A stretch of 18,414 nt of DNA, from the NCBI GenBank assembly GCA_035527455.1, contig DATLAN010000097.1:1-18414 (forward strand), in the 5' to 3' direction. Of this stretch, positions 13,720 through 18,414 are shown piece after piece. Source of the stretch: DATLAN01 sp035527455 (lineage in GTDB: Bacteria; Planctomycetota; Planctomycetia; Pirellulales; Thermoguttaceae). A model generated the notes under the pieces. That model was not told the DNA's origin. It saw only the letters and a program-made list of their open reading frames with translations, and made no database searches. Positions within the stretch are counted from its first letter, which is position 1; the number at the start of each line of letters is the position of its first letter. The position numbers were made by a program, and so were the translations under genes.

Positions 13720-14691
13720 TCAACGCGGTTTCCGCTTGGCGAGTCCTTCGGAAGTGGATTTCCCCTTTTTCCGCTGGGATTCGGGCGGTGTTTTTTCGGC
13801 GTCCGTTTTTTCGGCGTCCGTCTTTTCCCTTGCCGAGGATTTCTTCGGACCCAACGTCCGGTTCTTGGTGTCTGCCGGGTCGGACTTTTCGTGCTCCGAC
13901 GCGGCGCCTTTGGATTTGGGCGATTTTCTCTTGCTTTCGGAGGAGGGCGGTTCGGCCTCGGCCGATTCGGCCGGCTGTTGGGTCGCCTTTTCCGGGGGTT
14001 TCTTTCGAGAGCGGCGTTTGGGAAGCCGGTCCTGCGCGTCCGGATTGATCTGCAGGAGGATCTTCCGCACGGCGGGCGAGTAGGGATTGGCCGTGAAGTC
14101 TGCGCCGAACTGGTGGAGCATGGAGCCGAATTCGATTCCCTTGGCCTTGGGGATGGCGCGTTCCAGGCCCGGCACGACGCACCCGGCCACGTCCTCGTCG
14201 GTCACCAGCTCGACCACGTGCAGTGCTGCCGACACGCCGGCGTCGATGGGGATGGCGTGGCCACCCAGGGCCGCCTGCACCAGGTAGGCGACCGTGAAGT
14301 TAGTCGTCCCGTCGAGCTTCTGGAACCACTTGACCGTGGGACCGAGATTCTTCTTCCGCTCTTCTTCCAGGTCGAAACAATAGGTCGCCTCGAAGACGCT
14401 CTGCAGCACGCGTTTGAACCGATTCGCCGCCGCCCGAGGATCCGGCAACGCGGCCATGATCTCCGAGAGTTCCGCAATCGAGGTCACCCGCATCTCGTTC
14501 CAGTCGAAGAAGGTATGGACCAAAGCGGCGAAAACCTCTTCGGCCGCCTCGTAGTGGGCGTTCTCCAGGCAGCAGGCGAACAACAGATGTTCCAGAACGG
14601 GCCGGTCGGGATCGGGAGCCACCGGCTTGTAGTGTCGCTTGAGGACCTTGGAGATCTGGCCCAACTGTGCCGTACGACTGACGGGTGCCAT
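13720..14691 (-). CDS. HhH-GPD / endonuclease III-like protein, degenerate, with a long charged tail
   Basis: The 323-residue protein has two parts. Residues about 1-210 look like the helical fold of endonuclease III-type glycosylases: LEHLLFACCLEN, then a helix-hairpin-helix-like segment KLDGTTNFTVAYLV at about 124-137, and PIDAGVSA at about 147-154. Aligned by eye to endonuclease III, PIDAGV matches PVDTHV and keeps the conserved aspartate. In the LPGVGRKTA hairpin, however, the catalytic lysine position is a phenylalanine and one glycine is lost. The iron-sulfur cysteine loop is absent. Residues about 215-323 are a Lys/Glu/Ser/Pro-rich disordered tail with a KTDAE duplication. No base-excision activity should be assumed; nucleic-acid binding is plausible. 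It sits between rbfA and the TPR gene, 80 and 53 nt away, so it probably shares the translation operon. The family call is tentative: it is made from motif order, not a database match. Confidence 0.62.
   Translation of the reverse strand: MAPVSRTAQLGQISKVLKRHYKPVAPDPDRPVLEHLLFACCLENAHYEAAEEVFAALVHTFFDWNEMRVTSIAELSEIMAALPDPRAAANRFKRVLQSVFEATYCFDLEEERKKNLGPTVKWFQKLDGTTNFTVAYLVQAALGGHAIPIDAGVSAALHVVELVTDEDVAGCVVPGLERAIPKAKGIEFGSMLHQFGADFTANPYSPAVRKILLQINPDAQDRLPKRRSRKKPPEKATQQPAESAEAEPPSSESKRKSPKSKGAASEHEKSDPADTKNRTLGPKKSSAREKTDAEKTDAEKTPPESQRKKGKSTSEGLAKRKPR
13791..13820. repeat. 15-bp in-frame tandem duplication in the HhH-like gene
   Basis: TTTTTTCGGCGTCCG occurs at 13791-13805 and again at 13806-13820. 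On the coding strand it duplicates the peptide KTDAE in the disordered tail. Confidence 0.85.
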
Positions 14692-14771
14692 AGAAACTGC
14701 TCTTGAAGGTCGTTATGGACGGGTCAACGTCGAATTTTCGGGACGCGGTGGGTTTTCTCTTGCGTACTTCT

Positions 14772-15200
14772 CTAATCGACCGCCTCGTCGTCGTCCGAGG
14801 CGGCCGCCGGCTCATCGGGCACGGCCGCTTCGGGCTCGTCTGCGTCGGCGTCTCGGTGATTGGGCAGGACTTCGTCGAGAATGCGGGAAATCTCGATCGA
14901 CCGCTTCACGCCCTGGTCGAGCACGAAGTGGAGTTTCGGCGTGTAGCGAAGGTCGATCCGTTTTGCGACCCTCGACTGGAGAAACCCGGCCGCGCTGGTC
15001 AGGCCGCGCAGACTGAGGTCCTGGTGTGCCTGATCGCCCATCACCGACACGTGGATCTTGGCGTGCCGCAGATCGCCCGACACCTCCACGTAAGTCACCG
15101 TGACGTCTCGGACGCGGGGGTCCCGCAATTCGCTCAAGATCGCCATGCTGACCACTTCACGGATGGCTTCGGCTGCTTTTTGGACACGTCGGGACGGCAT
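14772..15200 (-). CDS. rbfA: Ribosome-binding factor A
   Basis: RbfA is a small KH-type protein that binds the immature 30S subunit and helps mature the 5' end region of 16S rRNA, important in the cold. The 142-residue product shows the family pattern: the N-terminal helix SRRVQKAAEAIREVVS, then LRDPRVRDVTVTYVEVSGDL, the strand HAKIHVSVMG, the SAAGFLQSRVAKRIDLRYTP segment, and LDQGVKRSIEISRIL. The last 25 residues are an acidic Ala/Asp/Glu-rich extension. Gene order infB-rbfA is widely conserved, and the start lies 57 nt behind infB. No clear Shine-Dalgarno precedes the ATG at 15200, so translation may depend on coupling or an unstructured leader. Confidence 0.95.
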   Translation of the reverse strand: MPSRRVQKAAEAIREVVSMAILSELRDPRVRDVTVTYVEVSGDLRHAKIHVSVMGDQAHQDLSLRGLTSAAGFLQSRVAKRIDLRYTPKLHFVLDQGVKRSIEISRILDEVLPNHRDADADEPEAAVPDEPAAASDDDEAVD

Positions 15201-15257
15201 GGCAATTCGAGTCGGAGGGTTGGTGTCAAAACGGCGGACTTATTCCTGGACATTCCC

Positions 15258-18092
15258 TCAGAAGGTTCGGGCGACCTCCTCGATCGTGTACGCTTCGAGC
15301 ACATCACCCTCCTTGAGGTCGTTGAATCCGCTGAGTTTCACTCCGCATTCGAATCCTTCCCGGACTTCGCGGACGTCGTCCTTTTCGCGTTTGAGCGAAT
15401 CGAGCGGATAGTCGCCGATCACGCGACTTTCGCGGATCACGCGCACGCGCGCGTCCCGCGGAATGGTACCCATCAGCACGCGGCAACCGGCCACCGTTCC
15501 CACGCGGCTGATGTGGAAGGTTTGTTGCACCAGGGCACGGCCCCTTTCCTTCTCGAGTTGTTCCGGCTTGAGCATTCCTTCCAGGGCGGCCTTGAGGTCT
15601 TCGTTGACCTGGTAGATGATCTCGTAGCGGCGGATCTGGACGCCGCGCTGGTCGGCCAGCATGCGGGCCCCTTCGTCGGGCACCACGTTGAAGCCGATGA
15701 CCACCGCGTCGGAAGCGTCGGCCAGGTGCACGTCGGCTTCGGTCACGCCTCCCACGGTGGCCTGGAGGATCTTGATCTGGACCTCGGGGTGTTCCAGCTT
15801 GCCGAGTTCCTTCCGGATGGCTTCGATCGACCCGCGCACGTCCGCTCGCAGGATGATGTTCAGCGTCTGCACCCGGTCCTCTTCCAGCATTTCGTAGAGG
15901 TTTTCCAAGGTCACGTGTTGGCGGGCGCCGGTGAGTTCCCTCTGGCGGACTTCGGCCGCCCGTTTTTCGGCCAACGTCCGCGCATAGGAAACGTCGTCGA
16001 GGACGTAGAAGCGGTCGCCCGCGCCGGGCGTGACGTTCAATCCCGTTACGTTGACCGGAGTGGAAGGGCCGGCCTGATCGTGTTTCTTGCGAGGTTCGAG
16101 CGTGTCGTACATCGCTTTGACCCGCCCGAAAGTCGCCCCGCACACGATCACGTCGCCGACCTTGAGCGTTCCGTTCTGCACCAGCAACTTGGCAACGACG
16201 CCGCGTCCCGGCTGCAACTCGGCCTCGAGGCAGGTCCCCACGCCCTGGCGATCGGGGTTGGCCCGGTATTCGTGCAATTCCGCCACCGTCAGCAGCGTTT
16301 CCAGCAGTTTGTCGATCCCTTCGCCGGTCAGCGCACTGGTCTTGATGACTTCGGTGTCGCCGCCCCACTCGGTGGGCAGCAATTCGTTGGCCGCCAACTG
16401 TTCCAGGGCCCGTTGAGCGGTGACTCCCGGCAGGTCGATCTTGTTCAGCGCCACGACGATCGGCACGTCTGCGGCCCGGGCGTGACTGATGGCCTCCTCC
16501 GTTTGCGGCATCACCCCGTCGTCGGCGGCGACGACCAGCACGGCGATGTCGGTGACGTTGGCACCTCGGGCCCGCATTTCCGTAAACGCCTCATGGCCCG
16601 GCGTATCCACGAACGCCACGGCCCCCCCGTCCTTTTCGACGCGATACGCCCGAATGTGCTGGGTGATCCCGCCCTTTTCTCCCGAGGCGACGTCGATTCC
16701 GATGATGCGGTCCAGCAGGGAGGTCTTTCCGTGGTCCACGTGCCCGAGGAAAGTGACGATCGGCGGCCGCGGCTTCAGTGCGGCCGGATCGTCTTCCTGT
16801 TGGAAAGATGCCAGCAACCTGTCTTCCAAGCTGGATCGCTGGCGGAATTCGACTTCCAAACCCAACTCCGCGGCCAGCAATTCGGCGACCTCGCTGTCGA
16901 GCGCGGCGGTGACGCTGCTCATCGTGCCGAGATCCATCAACGCGGCCAACACACGTGACACCGGCGCCCCAACGGCTTCGGAGAAACCGCGAACCGTGAT
17001 CGGCAGTTCCACGACGACTTTGCCTTTGCGCGGGGCGGCCGTGTTGGTTCCGGTTCGCTTGATACGCGTGCGTCGCCGGGGCGAGGCCGACGTTTCATCT
17101 TCCGAGCCGCCGCGCCGGCGCCGGACCGACGCGGTCCGCTTGCGCTTCAGTTGCCGGGCTTCGCGCCCACCCAGCGCGGGCGCGGCCTCGTCCTTCGCAA
17201 CGGCTCCGACACGGCCTGCACGACGGGATCGGTCCCGGCCGGGCAGTGGAGGTGCGTCCGACGAGGGCGTCTCCGCCGCGGACCGCTTCTCGGCCGGCGT
17301 CTTCTTTGCCGCGGCGGCCTTCTTCTTCTCGTGCTTGCGCAGGTGTTCCGAAAGCGGCTTCGTACCCGCCTTGCCGGCACGAATGGCGTCCAACGGAAGT
17401 CTGATATCGGGCTTCTGAGGTGCCGGCTCCTTCGACTTCGGCTTCTTCTTGGGCGCGGCCGTGGTGGGCATCGGCGCCAGCTTGATCGACGGCGCCAGCT
17501 TCTCCGGCGGCTTGGGTGGCTCCTCCGACGGCTCGCCCGGCTTCGACGGAAGCACCGGCGGCTTCGACGGAAGCACCGGCGGCCTCTGCATGAGCGGAGG
17601 GACCCTTGGCGGCAACGGGGGCGGCACCGCAGGCGGTCTGGACAGCGTTTCCGGAGGCGAGGGAGTTGCCGGAGGCGAAGAAAGTGCGGACGGGGCCTTC
17701 GCCACCGGTTCCGCTACCCGCGGCGGTTCCGCAGCAGCCTCGGTTTCTTTGCTCGGGGGCTTTGCCGCCGGCGGTTCCTTTTTTTGCAGTCTTCCGGGCA
17801 GGACGAGCACCTTGCCGCTGACGCCCCCTCCACTTGGCGCAATGTAATCCTCGCGGCGCAACGGCCCGGAAAGCACCGGCGAGGCGACTTTCCCGGCCCC
17901 GGCGCGTCCTACCCCCGACGCAGCGGCCCCCTGACTCTTGGCAAACCGGTCTTTGAGCCGGGTCGCTTCGTCGTCCGATAGACTGGCCAGCGCAGAGCCC
18001 TTCCCCGTGATACCTAGCTTCTCGCAGATATCTACCAGCACCTTGCTGTCGACCTTCAGTTCTTTTGCTAACGCGTAGATGCGGATGGGCAC
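15258..18092 (-). CDS. infB: Translation initiation factor IF-2
   Basis: IF-2 is the GTPase that brings initiator fMet-tRNA to the 30S subunit and promotes subunit joining. The 944-residue protein begins with an IF2-N domain (MPIRIYALAKELKVDSKVL). A long linker of about 350 residues, rich in Pro, Ala and Lys, follows; about 110-205 is very proline-rich with PPVLPSK repeated. A second IF2-N-like domain lies near 355-410. The G domain has G1 GHVDHGKT (about 448), G3 DTPGHEAF (about 495), G4 NKID (about 548) and G5 SALTGEG. Domains II-IV then run to the C-terminus. The start is GTG at 18092 with GGGAG 7 nt upstream. It follows a probable nusA by 67 nt and is followed by rbfA, the classical order. 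Only the linker composition is lineage specific. Confidence 0.98.
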   Translation of the reverse strand: MPIRIYALAKELKVDSKVLVDICEKLGITGKGSALASLSDDEATRLKDRFAKSQGAAASGVGRAGAGKVASPVLSGPLRREDYIAPSGGGVSGKVLVLPGRLQKKEPPAAKPPSKETEAAAEPPRVAEPVAKAPSALSSPPATPSPPETLSRPPAVPPPLPPRVPPLMQRPPVLPSKPPVLPSKPGEPSEEPPKPPEKLAPSIKLAPMPTTAAPKKKPKSKEPAPQKPDIRLPLDAIRAGKAGTKPLSEHLRKHEKKKAAAAKKTPAEKRSAAETPSSDAPPLPGRDRSRRAGRVGAVAKDEAAPALGGREARQLKRKRTASVRRRRGGSEDETSASPRRRTRIKRTGTNTAAPRKGKVVVELPITVRGFSEAVGAPVSRVLAALMDLGTMSSVTAALDSEVAELLAAELGLEVEFRQRSSLEDRLLASFQQEDDPAALKPRPPIVTFLGHVDHGKTSLLDRIIGIDVASGEKGGITQHIRAYRVEKDGGAVAFVDTPGHEAFTEMRARGANVTDIAVLVVAADDGVMPQTEEAISHARAADVPIVVALNKIDLPGVTAQRALEQLAANELLPTEWGGDTEVIKTSALTGEGIDKLLETLLTVAELHEYRANPDRQGVGTCLEAELQPGRGVVAKLLVQNGTLKVGDVIVCGATFGRVKAMYDTLEPRKKHDQAGPSTPVNVTGLNVTPGAGDRFYVLDDVSYARTLAEKRAAEVRQRELTGARQHVTLENLYEMLEEDRVQTLNIILRADVRGSIEAIRKELGKLEHPEVQIKILQATVGGVTEADVHLADASDAVVIGFNVVPDEGARMLADQRGVQIRRYEIIYQVNEDLKAALEGMLKPEQLEKERGRALVQQTFHISRVGTVAGCRVLMGTIPRDARVRVIRESRVIGDYPLDSLKREKDDVREVREGFECGVKLSGFNDLKEGDVLEAYTIEEVARTF
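17538..17579. repeat. 21-bp tandem repeat in the IF-2 linker
   Basis: The unit CGGCTTCGACGGAAGCACCG plus one G occurs at 17538-17558 and exactly again at 17559-17579. It encodes the duplicated peptide PPVLPSK in the disordered, proline-rich linker. Confidence 0.85.
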
Positions 18093-18099
18093 CTGGCCT

Positions 18100-18104
18100 C
18101 TCCC
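18100..18104 (-). promoter_or_regulatory. Ribosome binding site for the GTG start of infB
   Basis: GGGAG on the minus strand lies 7 nt before the GTG at 18092 and supports this non-ATG start, together with the intact IF2-N domain beginning there. Confidence 0.65.
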
Positions 18105-18159
18105 TTATCGAATTGCCTGGGCCGGGGCGTGCCGGCCGTCACGTTCTCCTCGAATCGGA

Positions 18160-18414
18160 CTAATTCATAAGGTCCTCCCTGTCAACTGGTTCCGTCGTCA
18201 TCGACTCACCGACAGTTTCCTCAGAATGATCTTCCGTTGACGGTACGGTTTGCTCGGTCGCCGTTTCATCGGCCGGTTGTCCGACGGGTTGCTCCGCCGA
18301 CTCGTCGGCCTCGGTTGCTTCCTCGCCGGCTTGTTCGGCGGCTTCCTCGCCGGCTTGTTCGGCGGCTTCCTCGCCGGTTTGTTCGGCGGCTTCCTCGCCG
18401 GCTTGTTCGGCGGC
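18160..18414 (-). CDS. C-terminal acidic tail of a probable NusA (partial, runs off the right edge)
   Basis: An open frame enters from the right edge and stops at TAG (18160-18162), giving 84 visible residues. The first 32 are four copies of AAEQAGEE; the remainder is a Glu/Thr/Ser-rich tail ending in REDLMN. No folded domain is visible, so the identity rests on position. It ends 67 nt before infB, where nusA normally lies, and NusA proteins can carry acidic C-terminal extensions. If so, the main part is a transcription elongation and antitermination factor. RimP or another gene is a less likely alternative. The frame choice is supported by the in-frame 24-bp repeat and by the stop just before the infB ribosome site. 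Confidence 0.65.
   Translation of the reverse strand, partial: AAEQAGEEAAEQTGEEAAEQAGEEAAEQAGEEATEADESAEQPVGQPADETATEQTVPSTEDHSEETVGESMTTEPVDREDLMN
18319..18414. repeat. 24-bp tandem repeat, four units, coding
   Basis: Four 24-bp units at 18319-18342, 18343-18366, 18367-18390 and 18391-18414 differ by a single base (C to T in the third). They encode AAEQAGEE (AAEQTGEE in the variant unit) on the minus strand. The array continues to the window edge and may be longer. Confidence 0.93.

Noticed and set aside
11411..14083. Plus-strand open frame of 890 codons opposite the TPR and HhH-like genes
   Set aside because: It is a mirror frame of TPR codons, with no ribosome site or domain.
14772..15257. 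Shine-Dalgarno site for rbfA
   Set aside because: No purine-rich match is correctly spaced before the ATG at 15200, so none was annotated.
14703..16958. Plus-strand open frame of 751 codons opposite rbfA and infB
   Set aside because: It is antisense to two certain genes and has His/Val/Asp-rich shadow composition.

Overview
This is a GC-rich, gene-dense window with twelve protein genes (one cut by the right edge) and no tRNA, rRNA, CRISPR array or transposase that I can see. The gene mix points to a planctomycete, probably of the Pirellulales type. It includes a secreted formylglycine sulfatase, a secreted SAM-methyltransferase/PQQ-propeller fusion, a YVTN-propeller di-haem cytochrome, a TPR protein inside the translation operon, and many short palindromic or G-rich intergenic repeats. 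The assignment is inferred from gene content; no marker gene was compared.

Layout. Positions 1-165 hold a G-run/C-run repeat block. Two plus-strand genes follow: a von Willebrand A domain protein (215-1081) and a PP2C-like phosphatase (1107-2114), a pair resembling the vWA/PP2C part of TerY-P type signalling modules. Everything else is on the minus strand. Read in the direction of transcription from the right edge: the acidic C-terminus of a probable NusA (18160-18414), infB (15258-18092), rbfA (14772-15200), a degenerate HhH-GPD/endonuclease III-like protein with a long charged tail (13720-14691), an exported TPR protein (11405-13666) and yebC (10625-11377). Gaps of 27-80 nt suggest one long translation-related operon.

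Four exported-protein genes follow: a YVTN/di-haem cytochrome c (8679-10541), a GH62 alpha-L-arabinofuranosidase (7154-8209), a sulfatase (5517-6956) and the methyltransferase/PQQ-propeller fusion (2165-5374). The last converges on the PP2C gene.

The most striking non-coding structure is a palindromic element with two perfect 31-nt arms. It occurs three times, each copy 29-68 nt downstream of the stop codon of one exported-protein gene (cytochrome, GH62, sulfatase). In two copies a conserved tail runs without gaps to the host gene's stop codon, and in one copy part of that tail is amplified into four 13-bp units. A second, unrelated 22-bp palindrome sits beside the third copy. No canonical intrinsic terminator is evident, so these hairpins may mark transcript ends.

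Functionally, the right half is housekeeping (transcription elongation, translation initiation, 30S maturation, YebC). The middle is an exported block that could handle sulfated or arabinose-substituted polysaccharide and periplasmic redox chemistry. The left edge looks like the end of a phosphorylation-based signalling cluster that continues beyond the window.
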